From NCBI GenBank assembly GCA_001704765.1, contig MBFK01000104.1, positions 1 to 64,000 of the forward strand: 64,000 nt of DNA. The letters are read 5' to 3'. This DNA comes from Sinorhizobium shofinae (lineage in GTDB: Bacteria > Pseudomonadota > Alphaproteobacteria > Rhizobiales > Rhizobiaceae). Below are positions 45,448-55,441 of the stretch, piece after piece. Within the stretch, counting starts at the first letter, position 1. Each line of letters opens with the position of its first letter. A program made the position numbers and the translations under genes. The notes beneath the pieces were generated by a model that had not been told where the DNA came from, did no database searches, and saw only the letters and a list, made by a program, of their open reading frames with translations.

Positions 45448-47097
45448 ATGACCAAACGGAATGATCTCGACTCCACAATGACGGGCATCTCGCGGCGGGA
45501 TGCCCTCAAGCTTGGCCTCGGCACTACGGTGGCCCTGACGATCGCCGGCATGAACGCGCGTATTGTCTTCGCGCAGGAAGGCCAGGTGCTGAAAGTTGCC
45601 AATCCGGCCTTCAACCAGGACTGGTCGCCGCTGCGTGGCGGCGGCGTTCCCTATCGCTGGAATTCGATCTGGTGGGCTTCGCCGATGTTCTTCGACAGCG
45701 AAGGCAAGATCCACCCCTATGTCTTTACGAGCTGGGAGGCCTCCGAAGGTGACAAGGTCTGGACCTTCAAGCTCGATCCCAAGGCAACTTTCTCCGATGG
45801 CAGCAAGATCACCGCCGAGGACATCAAGGGTTCCTGGAACGTCTCGGCCATGCCGAACACCAAGAACCAGCGCGCCGACCAAGTCTTAAGCAAGGTCGCC
45901 GGCTATGCGGAAGTGAGCGGCGGCAGCGCCAAGGAAATTTCCGGCATCGCGACGCCCGACAAGGCGACCGTCGTCGTGACGCTCAGCGAAGCGGACCCAA
46001 TCTTCTTCATGCGTCTCGCCAACCACATCGCACCGATCACCAAGGCCGAGCAGTCGCGCGGCGAGGATGGCGAGGAGATCGCCGATTGGTACATGCCTGA
46101 CAATGGCGCCGTCTATTCCGGGCCTTTCAAGCTCACGGCGATCGACATAGATGCCGGCACCCTGACCTTCGAACCCAACGAGAATTTCTTTGGTCCGAAG
46201 CCGAAGCTCGCCCGCATCGAGATCAGTTCGATCGAGGACAACGTCACGGCGACGTCGCTCCTGAAATCCGGCGAATTCAATGCCCACACGGAACTCGTCA
46301 CCTCGACGATCATCCAGGACCTTGGGCCGGAATTCGCCGCGGGCCCGATCATCCCGACGAGCCAGCATTTCTGGTTCAACACAGCGCGTAAGCCGATGGA
46401 CGATCCGAAGGTGCGCGAGGCGCTGATCCGCGCCGTCGATCGCGACGGCCTGATGAAGGCCTCCTTCCCCGACGGTCCGCACAAGAAGACGGACCAGATC
46501 CTGAACTCCGTGCCCGGCGCCGACAATTCCGGCTTCGAGCCCTATCCCTACGATCCGGAGGGCGCCAAGAAGCTGCTTGCCGAGTCGAGCTATGGCGGAC
46601 CGGAGAAACTGCCGAAGCTTCTCTTCGTCGGGATTTCCGGCCCGGCGATCGAAGCGGCGGCACAGTTCATCGCCGAGCAATGGCGCCAGAACCTCGGCAT
46701 TTCGGCCGTCGACATGAAGCCACAGCAGGACGCCTACGCCGGTCCCGACCAGAATGCGGTACAGATTTTCCGCGACGACGTCGGCACGCGCGTGCCGGAT
46801 GCCGTCTCCTACCTGCAAGGCTCGATCGCCTCGACCTCCTCGAACGCCCAGAACAAGCTCGGCGGCTACAAGAACGAGAAGGTCGACAGCCTGCTCAAGG
46901 AAGCATCGACAAAGGCGGCCGACGATCCGCAGCGTGTGGCGCTCGCCCAGGAAGCGCAAAAGGCCTTCCGCGACGACTGGGCCTTCATCCCCTGGTATGC
47001 TCAGGCGATGTCGCGCTGGGCCACCGCCGAGGTCAAGGGCATCGACAAGAACCTCGACTGGCAGGTGGCAAAGCCGTGGGAGATTTCGGTCGGCTGA
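45448..47097 (+). CDS. Peptide-type ABC transporter substrate-binding protein, Tat-exported
   Basis: A 549-residue SBP_bac_5 protein. The N-terminus has a twin-arginine signal (GISRRDALKLGLGTTVALTI, cleaved near VFAQE), unusual for this class but common in rhizobial sugar-related members. The body shows SSWEAS-type and TWKFKL-type family segments (WTFKLDPKATFSDGSKITAEDIKGSW) and VREALIRAVDRDGLM. GGAGGAA precedes the ATG. It is the first gene of an operon that also encodes an acid-sugar kinase, so it may bind an oligosaccharide or acid sugar rather than a peptide. Confidence 0.9.
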   Translation: MTKRNDLDSTMTGISRRDALKLGLGTTVALTIAGMNARIVFAQEGQVLKVANPAFNQDWSPLRGGGVPYRWNSIWWASPMFFDSEGKIHPYVFTSWEASEGDKVWTFKLDPKATFSDGSKITAEDIKGSWNVSAMPNTKNQRADQVLSKVAGYAEVSGGSAKEISGIATPDKATVVVTLSEADPIFFMRLANHIAPITKAEQSRGEDGEEIADWYMPDNGAVYSGPFKLTAIDIDAGTLTFEPNENFFGPKPKLARIEISSIEDNVTATSLLKSGEFNAHTELVTSTIIQDLGPEFAAGPIIPTSQHFWFNTARKPMDDPKVREALIRAVDRDGLMKASFPDGPHKKTDQILNSVPGADNSGFEPYPYDPEGAKKLLAESSYGGPEKLPKLLFVGISGPAIEAAAQFIAEQWRQNLGISAVDMKPQQDAYAGPDQNAVQIFRDDVGTRVPDAVSYLQGSIASTSSNAQNKLGGYKNEKVDSLLKEASTKAADDPQRVALAQEAQKAFRDDWAFIPWYAQAMSRWATAEVKGIDKNLDWQVAKPWEISVG

Positions 47098-47137
47098 CAC
47101 TGGCCGACCACGTTCGACCGTAACGGGGACGACCTGC

Positions 47138-47159
47138 GCGAAGGCCCTCAGGCCTTCGC
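47138..47159 (+). other. Stem-loop 1 after binding-protein gene
   Basis: A perfect 9-bp stem (GCGAAGGCC / GGCCTTCGC) with a CTCA loop lies 41 bases after the stop codon, followed by CCTCATTT. It may be an mRNA-stabilising or partial-termination element. Confidence 0.6.
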
Positions 47160-47226
47160 CCTCATTTAAGCGCATGGGCCGAGAACTTCGTCTTCCAAGC
47201 GGTCCTCGCGCAAAGAGGCCGGTCCG

Positions 47227-47247
47227 CGAGCCCCTCTTTGGGGCTCG
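47227..47247 (+). other. Stem-loop 2 before permease gene
   Basis: An 8-bp stem (CGAGCCCC / GGGGCTCG) with a TCTTT loop lies in the same 230-bp gap, about 80 bases before the first permease gene. Confidence 0.5.
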
Positions 47248-47328
47248 GCGCCGGTGAAAAGCAAGGCATGACGTCCGGAGACCATTCCATCCAGGCTCTA
47301 CCGGCACCATGCGGGAGGAATGAGCGAC

Positions 47329-48285
47329 ATGCTGCGTTACGTCGCGATGCGATTTGCCATCTGGATACCATCGGTTCTCCTGGTGATGATGGCCGTCTAT
47401 GCCCTGGCGTTTTATGGCGCCGGCGACCCGATCAAGCTGATCTTCCTGAGAGCCCCGGGCGACGTTGCCTATAATCCGGAACGGATCGAGGCGATCCGCG
47501 AAAGCGCCGGGCTGAACAAACCTTTCATCGAGCAGTTCGGCTACTACGTATGGAACCTGATCCAGGGTGATTTCGGCAATTCGCTGACCTCCGGGCGCTC
47601 CGTCTGGGCCATGGTCAAGGCGGCAGCTCCGGTCTCCTTCAAGCTGGCGCTCTGCGCCATCGTCCTGACCGCGCTCGTTGCAATTCCGCTCGGCATGATC
47701 GCGGCGCTCAACCAGAACCGCCGTCTCGACTACATCATTCTGGGCTCGGCACTCTTCCTCTGGGCCATCCCGGCCTATGTCGCAGGGCCGCTGCTGATGG
47801 TCGGCCTCATCGTTCTTCTGCCTGGCGTCAACGTGCCCTACGGCTGGGGCGGCGTGTTCGACATCCGCATTATCCTGCCGCTGATCGTGCTTGCCTTCCA
47901 GCCGATCGCCCTCATCATTCGCCAGACGCGGGCTGCGGTCATCGAGGTGCTTTCCGAGGATTTCGTCCGCACCGCACGGGCGAAGGGCGTGCCGGAAATC
48001 GTCGTCGCGATTAAGCATATCCTGCGGCCAGTCCTGACGCCGGTCGTCACCCAGCTCGGTCTCATCATGATCACGATCGTCAACGGCGCGATCTTCGTGG
48101 AACTCGTCTTCGGCCTCCCGGGCCTCGGCCGACTGACGGTCAAGGCGCTGACCAATTCCGATTATCCGGTGATCCTGGCGATCACGCTCATCGGTTCGTT
48201 CCTGGTGATGATTTCCAATCTGCTGGTCGACATCCTCTATCCGCTGCTCGACCCGCGCGCCGTCGATGCTAAGAGGAGCCGCTGA
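47329..48285 (+). CDS. Peptide-type ABC transporter permease 1 (DppB)
   Basis: A 318-residue permease. The first helix is at residues 10-30 (ATGs at 47320 and 47329 are in frame; GGAGG lies one base before the former and ten before the latter, so 47329 is preferred). Landmarks are IRESAGLNKPFIEQFGYY, the EAA loop FVRTARAKGVPEIVVAIKHILRP and VFGLPGLGRLTVKAL. The length is normal. It ends one base before permease 2 starts. Confidence 0.92.
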   Translation: MLRYVAMRFAIWIPSVLLVMMAVYALAFYGAGDPIKLIFLRAPGDVAYNPERIEAIRESAGLNKPFIEQFGYYVWNLIQGDFGNSLTSGRSVWAMVKAAAPVSFKLALCAIVLTALVAIPLGMIAALNQNRRLDYIILGSALFLWAIPAYVAGPLLMVGLIVLLPGVNVPYGWGGVFDIRIILPLIVLAFQPIALIIRQTRAAVIEVLSEDFVRTARAKGVPEIVVAIKHILRPVLTPVVTQLGLIMITIVNGAIFVELVFGLPGLGRLTVKALTNSDYPVILAITLIGSFLVMISNLLVDILYPLLDPRAVDAKRSR

Positions 48286-48286
48286 C

Positions 48287-49242
48287 ATGTCCGTCGTTCA
48301 AGCCCAGCCCGCCCCTCTTGCCGAAGAAGCTCCAGTCAGCCTGTGGCGTGATGCCTGGTACCGGCTGAAACGGAACCGGCTGGCGATCTTTGGCCTCTTC
48401 GTTATCGCTCTGCTCGCTTTCACCGCCCTGTTCGGCCCGTATCTTACGCCCTACGACTTCCTCGGGCAGGATCTAGAAGCGCGCAATCAGGCGCCGTCGC
48501 TCGCCCACCTGTTCGGCACCGATGATCTCGGGCGCGACGTCTTCAGCCGTGTCGTCTACGGGACGCGAACCGCCTTTCTCGTTGCCGTCGTGGTGACAAC
48601 CATCGCGCTTGCCATCGGGACGACGCTCGGCGCGATCGCCGGTTTCTTCGGCAATCCGTTCGACCGCGTGATCATGTGGCTGACCGACGTCACCATGTCG
48701 GTGCCGAACCTGCTTCTCGTTGTCGTGATCAACGCTTCGCTGAAGACACCGATCGCGCAATGGATGGAGGCACGCTATCTTGAAACGCTCAATCCCTTCT
48801 ATCGCGAGACGGTCTGGATCGATTTCCTCCTGGTGTTCGGCTCCATGGCGCTGATCTCCTGGCCGCCCTACGCGCGCCTGGTGCGCGCCCAGGTGCTCTC
48901 GATCCGCAGCCGCCCCTATATCACGGCAGCGCAGGCACTCGGCCTTTCCAACCGGATCATTCTGATGCGCTACGTGGTTCCGAACGCACTCGGACCGTTG
49001 ATCGTCGCGGTCAGCGCCGGCCTTGGCACGGCGATGGTGCTCGAAAGCGCCTTCTCGTTCCTCGGCGTCGGGGTCAATCCGCCGACACCGAGCTGGGGCA
49101 ACATGATCTCGGACGGCTTGCGCGTCTGGCAGCACTACCCGCATCTGCTTGCGGCACCCGCCGCCGTCCTCGGTCTCGCATCCGTCGCCTTCTCGTTCCT
49201 CGGCGACGGCCTCAACGATGCTCTGAACCCGCGAGGCAGCAA

Positions 49243-49246
<4 letters not shown>
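48287..49246 (+). CDS. Peptide-type ABC transporter permease 2 (DppC)
   Basis: A 319-residue permease with the OppC-type N-terminus (AWYRLKRNRLAIFGLFVIAL), GTDDLGRDVFSRVVYGTRTA, and the EAA loop YITAAQALGLSNRIILMRYVVPN. An insertion of about 30 residues (around QWMEARYLETLNPFYRETVW) lies between membrane segments. AGGAG precedes the ATG at 48287. It overlaps the next gene by ATGA. Confidence 0.92.
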
Positions 49247-50246
<1,000 letters not shown>

Positions 50247-50247
<1 letters not shown>

Positions 50248-51230
50248 TGGGTGCTCAACCTCTTCTCAAGATCGAAAACCTGGTCAAGCACTTCCACGTC
50301 CGGCTTGGCGCCTTCGGTGAACGGTCGGCGACCGTGCACGCGCTCGACGACGTCAGCCTCGATATTCTCGAGGGCGAGACTTTGAGCCTCGTCGGCGAAT
50401 CCGGCTGCGGCAAGTCCACCACCGGATTCACCATCCTGAACCTGCATCGGGCGACCTCCGGCAAGGTTCTTTATAGGGGGCAGGACCTAACCGCTCTCGA
50501 CGAGAAGCGGATGCGGCCGTTCCGGCGCGATCTGCAGATCGTTTTCCAGGATCCCTATTCGACGCTCAATCCGCGCATGACCGTCGGCGAGGCGATCGGC
50601 GAGCCGATCCTCTTCCACAAGCTCGCGACCAAGGCCGAACTCGACGGAAAGGTCGCGGCGCTGCTAACCGATGTCGGCCTGCCGCCGCGCTTTGCCTCAC
50701 GCTATCCGCACGAGCTTTCCGGCGGTCAGCGCCAACGCGTGGTGATCGCCCGGGCGCTGGCATGCCAGCCAAAATTCATCGTCTGCGACGAGGCGATTTC
50801 GGCGCTTGACGTGTCGATACAGGCCCAGATCATCAACCTGCTCCTCGATCTGCAGGAGAAATACGGGCTCACCTACCTCTTCATCGCCCACGACCTTGCT
50901 GTCGTACGGCATATCTCGACACGCGTCGGCGTCATGTATCTCGGCCGTCTGGCAGAGCTTGCCAGCCGCGACGAGCTCTTCGAGACGCCCCTCCATCCCT
51001 ATACGAAGGCGCTGCTTTCTGCGGTGCCGGAGACCGATCCGGAACATGAGCGCAACCGCAAGCGGCAAATCCTGGAAGGCGACGTGCCGAGCCCGCTCGC
51101 CCCGCCCTCAGGCTGTCGCTTCCATACGCGTTGCCCGATCGCCATGGAGGTCTGCCGCCGGGTGGTTCCGAAGTGGAAGGAGGCACGTCCGGGGCATCTC
51201 GTCGCCTGCCACGCGGTGAACGGCGAATAG
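50247..51230 (+). CDS. Peptide-type ABC transporter ATPase (DppF)
   Basis: A 327-residue ATPase: Walker [11 protein letters not shown]-loop [17 protein letters not shown], signature ELSGGQRQR, Walker [13 protein letters not shown] (Asp-Glu-Ala instead of the usual Asp-Glu-Pro) and a C-terminal cysteine motif ([14 protein letters not shown]). The start at 50247 overlaps the previous stop. It completes the five-gene importer. Confidence 0.93.
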
Positions 51231-51234
51231 AGCC

Positions 51235-52311
51235 ATGGCCATTCGCGTCGCCATCGTTGCCGATGACCTGACGGGCGCTCTCGATACCGGAACGCCCTTC
51301 GTCGACGCGGGCCTGAGGGTGGCCGTGGCGCTCGACGTCGGCGCGGTCGAGGCGGCGATTGCGACGGGCGCGGAGGTCGTCGTCGTCAATACGGTCTCGC
51401 GCGCGCTCGATCCCCTCCAGGCTGCAGACCGCGTCAGGCAGTCAACGGCCGCGCTCTGCCGCGCCTCGCCTGAGTTCGTCCTGAAGAAGATCGACTCGCG
51501 GCTCAAGGGCAATGTCGCGGCCGAGAGCGAAGCGCTTGCCCTTGCCATTGGCCGCCACCGCTTGATGGTCGCTCCTGCCGTGCCCGACCAGGGACGCTAT
51601 ACCCGTGAAGCCCATGTCGTCGGCTTCGGCGTTGCCGAGCCGCTGCCGATAGCGCCTCTCTTCTCCGGTCGCGCAATAGACGTTCAGATCGCCGACGCGG
51701 CCTCCGAGAAAGACCTCGATGGCATTGTCGAAAGTTTGGACTGGTCGACGGCCATCGCGGTAGGGGCACGCGGCCTTGGGTGTGCGGTTGCCCGACGGCT
51801 TGCCCGGCATTCGTCGCCCACACCTTTCGAGCCTTCGCTGCGGACGCTCTTTGCCTTCGGCTCGCGCGACCCGATCACCGAGGCGCAGATGGCGGTGCTC
51901 CTCGAAAGCAGCCTTATCGCCAGTCACCGCGATGCACCGGCCGGTCACGTGCCGGCCGACGGCCAGCCGGCACGGCTGCCAATGCTTCTGAGATGCACGG
52001 GCGCGTTAACCGACGCTCAGGAAACAGTGGCAGAACGCTTTGGCGGGGGCGTTTCGCGCATCGTCGCCACCACCATGCCCGACATGCTGATGATGGGCGG
52101 CGGAGACACGGCCTATGCTATTTTGCATTCGCTGGGTGCTCGCGTCCTCTTGCCGAAGGGCGAGATCGAGGCGGGTATTCCCTGGCTCGAGACAACGCGC
52201 CCGGACGGCGGGCGGATGCGCTGCGCGGTGAAGTCGGGGGGCTTTGGCAATTCGCAATCTCTGCTAAAGGTTTTGCAGGATGCGCCGGATTTGCGGTACG
52301 TCGGGCGATGA
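51235..52311 (+). CDS. Four-carbon acid-sugar kinase family protein (DUF1537)
   Basis: A 358-residue kinase of the DUF1537 (OtnK/DtnK) family, which phosphorylates D-threonate, D-erythronate or 3-oxo-tetronate at O4. The N-terminal substrate domain has VAIVADDLTGALDTG (residues 5-19) and LKKIDSRLKGN. The C-terminal nucleotide domain has MGGGDTAYAILHSLGAR and ends near KSGGFGN. It is shorter than typical members (about 420), with a trimmed middle region. With the PdxA2-like dehydrogenase at 40553 it could form a threonate/erythronate-type route to DHAP. It is four bases after the ATPase gene. Confidence 0.85.
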   Translation: MAIRVAIVADDLTGALDTGTPFVDAGLRVAVALDVGAVEAAIATGAEVVVVNTVSRALDPLQAADRVRQSTAALCRASPEFVLKKIDSRLKGNVAAESEALALAIGRHRLMVAPAVPDQGRYTREAHVVGFGVAEPLPIAPLFSGRAIDVQIADAASEKDLDGIVESLDWSTAIAVGARGLGCAVARRLARHSSPTPFEPSLRTLFAFGSRDPITEAQMAVLLESSLIASHRDAPAGHVPADGQPARLPMLLRCTGALTDAQETVAERFGGGVSRIVATTMPDMLMMGGGDTAYAILHSLGARVLLPKGEIEAGIPWLETTRPDGGRMRCAVKSGGFGNSQSLLKVLQDAPDLRYVGR

Positions 52312-53087
52312 ACAGGATGGATAAGAGAATGACGGAGAATGTCGGCGTTGGCCAGGAGGCGGCAGCCGAAGCGAAAACCGAACGCGGCAAGTCGGTAAAG
52401 CTCGTCGACCGCGTCTTCGACCAATTGCACGAGCGGATTCGCACCGGCAACTATGCCCCGGATTCGCGGCTTCCGGGCGAACACGAACTCGCGTCGATGC
52501 TGGGCGTTTCCCGCCCTGTCGTGCGCGACGCGCTTGGTCGCCTGCGCGAGCAGGGCTTGATCTATTCGCGCCAGGGGGCCGGCACCTTTGTCAGTGCCCA
52601 GGTCTCGGCCGCCGCCCAGCTTGCCTATTCACCCGTCAAGTCGATCGCCGACATCCAGCGTTGTTATGAATTCCGCCTGACGATCGAGCCCGCCGCTGCC
52701 TATTACGCCGCCCAGCGACGCGATGAGGCGGCGATCGCCAGGATTGCGGCGGCGCTTGCCGAACTTCGCGAGGCCACCAGCCATCAGCTGCATCGCACCG
52801 ATGCCGACTTCCTCTTTCACAAGGCGGTCGCGGAAGCGGCGAACAACCACTACTACACCGCCTCGCTCGAAGCCTTAAGGGCCCACATTGCCGTTGGCAT
52901 GCACCTTCATGGTCTATCGCTGATGGGCCCGCGGCCCGGCCTGGAACAGGTCTACGAGGAACACCGCCAGATCTACCGCGCCGTTCAAGAGGGCCGCGCC
53001 GAAGACGCCCGCGAGCTGATGCGCAAACACCTCGAAGGTTCGCGCGATCGGCTCTTCGAGGGCAGGGTCCTCGATCTTTCCTTCTAG
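52308..53087 (+). CDS. FadR-type GntR family regulator
   Basis: A 259-residue regulator with an unusual 20-residue charged N-terminal tail (TENVGVGQEAAAEAKTERG) before the winged helix (VKLVDRVFDQLHERIRTGNY; LGVSRPVVRDALGRLREQG). The FCD domain shows the DADFLFHKAVAEAANNHYY metal-binding helix. Start candidates are 52308 (ATGA overlap with the kinase, used here), 52317 and 52329. As the last gene of the transporter/kinase operon it probably controls the divergent promoter region at 45119-45447. Confidence 0.9.
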   Translation: MNRMDKRMTENVGVGQEAAAEAKTERGKSVKLVDRVFDQLHERIRTGNYAPDSRLPGEHELASMLGVSRPVVRDALGRLREQGLIYSRQGAGTFVSAQVSAAAQLAYSPVKSIADIQRCYEFRLTIEPAAAYYAAQRRDEAAIARIAAALAELREATSHQLHRTDADFLFHKAVAEAANNHYYTASLEALRAHIAVGMHLHGLSLMGPRPGLEQVYEEHRQIYRAVQEGRAEDARELMRKHLEGSRDRLFEGRVLDLSF

Positions 53088-53111
53088 GCCGGAAGAAAAC
53101 TAGGCGATACG

Positions 53112-53137
53112 AAAAAGCCCGGCACAGAGTGCCGGGC
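53112..53137 (-). terminator. Rho-independent terminator of the nitrate transporter gene
   Basis: Nine-base arms (GCCCGGCAC / GTGCCGGGC) with an AGA loop at 53117-53137, followed on the minus strand by five T residues. It lies about 113 bases beyond the narK-type stop; on the plus strand it follows the FadR gene but lacks a T-run. Confidence 0.75.
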
Positions 53138-53249
53138 AGGAAGCAGGGTCTTGGCAATCCCTGCAGGGAAGCGACGTATGTCGAGAGAAGCGAGGATCTC
53201 GGGCGGCTGCAGTCACTCCTGATCCTGCAGCCGCGCCGTCCTTCAGTGG

Positions 53250-54512
53250 CTATCGCACAAAGGCACCGGCCGGCGCACCCTCAACGGCACGCCGCTTGAA
53301 CTGGCGGATCGACGCGTTCATCCAGACCAACGAGATCGCGACGATCGCAAAGAGCAGCATGAAACAGCTCGACCAGAGGCCGGTCCAGTCCTTCAGGAAA
53401 CCGAAGGCGACGGGCAGGATGAAGCCGCCGAGACCGCCCATCATGCCGACGACGCCGCCGACGGCGCCGACATGCTCCGGATAATAGGCGGGAATGTGCT
53501 TGTAGACGGCCGCCTTGCCCAGGCTCATCACGAAGCCGAGCACGAAGGTAACGCCGACGAAGACAATCGGAGTAATGTGGAGCACGCCGCGGCCCTCAGG
53601 CACGGAGAGAATGAGCGTTGCCACGGCGGACACGGCGAACATCGCATACATGATCTTGCGCGCGCCGATCCTGTCGGAAAGCGCGCCGCCATAGGCGCGG
53701 AAAATGCTGCCGGGAATGGAGTAGGCCGCGGCGATCATGCCCGCCGTCTCGATGTTGAAACCGTATACGCCAACGAGGTAACGCGGCAGCCACAGCGCCA
53801 GGGCGACAAAGCCGCCGAAGGCGAAGAAATAGTAAAGCGAGAAGCGCCAGACCTGGACATTCTTGAGCGGGGCGAATTCGCTGAGGAAGCTCTTGCGCGG
53901 CTGGCTCACCTTGCGGCGGGCACGGAACTGCGGGTCGTCTTCGGTCGAGAACCAGAAGACGATGGCCGTCAGCAAGAGCCCGGCGGCCCAGACTTGCGCG
54001 ACGGTCTGCCAGCCATAGGCGACGAGAACAAGCGGCGCGAGGAACTTGGTCACCGCCGCGCCGACATTGCCGGCACCGAAGATGCCTAGCGCCGTACCCT
54101 GCTTTTCCGGTGGGAAGAAGGGCGAGACATAAGCGACGCCGACGGCGAAGGAGCCGCCCGCAAGACCGACGCCAAGGCCGGCGAGCAGCATTTCAGGGAA
54201 GGTCGCCGCATGGGCGAGGAGGAAGGTCGACAGTGCGGCCGCCAGCATGGTGACCGTATAGACGAGCCGGCCGCCATAGCGGTTGGTCCAGATGCCGAGC
54301 ACGATACGGATCAGGGAGCCGGTGAGGATCGGCATGCCGATCAAAAGGCCGAACTGCGCTTCGCTAAGGCCAAGCTCCTCCTTGATGCGCACGCCGATGA
54401 TGGAAAAAATCGTCCACACGGCAAAACAGATGGTGAAAGCGGCCGTGGAGACCCACAGGGCGCGGCCCTGTTCCTTTGCAGAGATCTTCTGTGTCTGGTG
54501 AACAGCGGACAT
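53250..54512 (-). CDS. NarK/NasA-type nitrate/nitrite MFS transporter
   Basis: A 420-residue major-facilitator protein with 12 predicted helices. The two nitrate signatures of the NNP family are visible: GGSFAVGVAYVSPFFPPEKQ with GIFGAGNVGAAV in helix 5, and AVGGVVGMMGGLGGFILP in helix 11. It would import nitrate for assimilation. It is monocistronic, with its own terminator and a consensus sigma-54 promoter upstream. The link to nitrogen limitation through NtrC is from established biology. Confidence 0.92.
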   Translation of the reverse strand: MSAVHQTQKISAKEQGRALWVSTAAFTICFAVWTIFSIIGVRIKEELGLSEAQFGLLIGMPILTGSLIRIVLGIWTNRYGGRLVYTVTMLAAALSTFLLAHAATFPEMLLAGLGVGLAGGSFAVGVAYVSPFFPPEKQGTALGIFGAGNVGAAVTKFLAPLVLVAYGWQTVAQVWAAGLLLTAIVFWFSTEDDPQFRARRKVSQPRKSFLSEFAPLKNVQVWRFSLYYFFAFGGFVALALWLPRYLVGVYGFNIETAGMIAAAYSIPGSIFRAYGGALSDRIGARKIMYAMFAVSAVATLILSVPEGRGVLHITPIVFVGVTFVLGFVMSLGKAAVYKHIPAYYPEHVGAVGGVVGMMGGLGGFILPVAFGFLKDWTGLWSSCFMLLFAIVAISLVWMNASIRQFKRRAVEGAPAGAFVR

Positions 54513-54854
54513 AGCTTCTCCCGGCGCAACAGCGCCATTCGATCGTTGATCCTGGAAATGCCCCGAACAAAGCTCCTCGCTTGATCAGCGATCGGCGCTT
54601 CTACCGTGCTTAAGCAACTTTGCTTCTGGTGCGCGACATTGGGCACCACCGGCGGTCTGCTCGGGCTCGCGATTACAGATGCAAGCGACGTGCCAACCGG
54701 CACAATTCCATAAAAAGGGAACAAATTCACCGGCGCATCAGAACCGACTTCGTGATGCCGTTCTTGAAGTGGGCAAAAATTAGCCTGCACTTGGCACACT
54801 GCTTAAATAACAGGCACGACCATCCCTCGGCTCCTAACGCGGTTCCGCTAAACC
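54513..54854. other. Region between nitrate transporter and GNAT pseudogene
   Basis: 342 bases with no gene. The half nearest narK is its leader and sigma-54 promoter. The rest (54700-54854) should hold activator sites; TGCAC and GGCAC words near 54780-54800 could be degenerate NtrC half-sites, but no clear palindrome was found. Confidence 0.4.
54680..54696 (-). promoter_or_regulatory. Sigma-54 promoter of the nitrate transporter gene
   Basis: Read on the minus strand: TTGGCACG-TCGC-TTGCA, an exact fit to the -24/-12 consensus with GG and GC separated by ten bases. The predicted transcript start near 54669 gives a leader of about 155 bases. That leader contains an inverted repeat GGTGC...GCACC (54628-54647) and CGCT...AGCG (54576-54588), possible leader hairpins. 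Confidence 0.8.
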
Positions 54855-55288
54855 GTGGATATGATAAGCGGCCGCGGCGCTATCTGCCGTGAGATCACGT
54901 CGGAGCTTTCCGACTGGTTCACCGAGCCGGCGGTGATCGAAGCCTGCACCGAGGCCGAGACCTTGCCGGCCTTAGCATGCATGGACGAAGGCAAGGTTGC
55001 CGGCTTCGTTGCGCTCAGGAGCATTCGCCGCGGCGACCGAAATCGCTCGCGCCGGCAATACCACGGCAATGGGGTCGGAAGAGCGCTGTTGAAGGCGGCC
55101 GAACAGTTCGCGCGCGGCCGCGGCTCGCGGCTCCTGACCGTCAAGCCCCTGGCGCCACGGTGGCAGAGACGGGCCGCAATACGAAGCCACGCGCGCCTTC
55201 TACTATCGCAACGGCTTCATCCCGGCGGAGATTTTGCCCACCCTCTGGCACGAAGCGCCCCTGACTCTTTCTCGTGAAACGGCTGTGA
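54855..55288 (+). pseudogene. GNAT family N-acetyltransferase, frameshifted
   Basis: Pieces of one GNAT protein lie in alternating frames. Frame A from 54855 reads MDMISGRGAICREITSELSD through ACMDEGKVAGFVALR. Frame B near 55036 gives TEIAR. Frame A resumes with QYHGNGVGRALLKAAEQFA, the acetyl-CoA-binding motif, to RLLTVK. Frame B from about 55171 gives GPQYEATRAFYYRNGF then IPAEILPTLWHEA. A third frame ends VKRL and stop at 55288. At least three or four indels are needed, so the gene is dead unless these are sequencing errors. Confidence 0.8.
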
Positions 55289-55362
55289 GGAGACCGACAG
55301 GGCTCAAGGTTCATGGCCGATCGAGCGCCGTGGGCCCCTTCCGACGCATGGCGCTTTCAACG

Positions 55363-55440
55363 TTACCAGCGGTATTTGAGCGAAGCGGTGACGTTGCGGC
55401 CCTGGCTCAGGTAGCAAAAGCCCTCGTTGCAGCGCGTTTC
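55363..55440 (-). pseudogene. C-terminal remnant of a TonB-dependent receptor
   Basis: On the minus strand the last 25 codons before a TAA at 55363 read like the end of a siderophore receptor barrel: a cysteine pair (CNEGFCYLSQ), then GRNVTASLKYRW with the C-terminal aromatic residue and stop. The similarity ends at about 55440, exactly where the GH16 gene stop lies. The rest of the receptor is not in the window. Confidence 0.55.
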
Positions 55441-55441
55441 G

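Noticed and set aside
45886..48288. 800-codon minus-strand open frame
   Set aside because: Antisense to a binding protein and a permease with clear motifs; shadow of GC-rich codon usage.
54579..54593. FNR/FixK box upstream of the nitrate transporter
   Set aside because: Only the left half-site (TTGAT) matches; the right half is degenerate, and the sigma-54 element explains the promoter.
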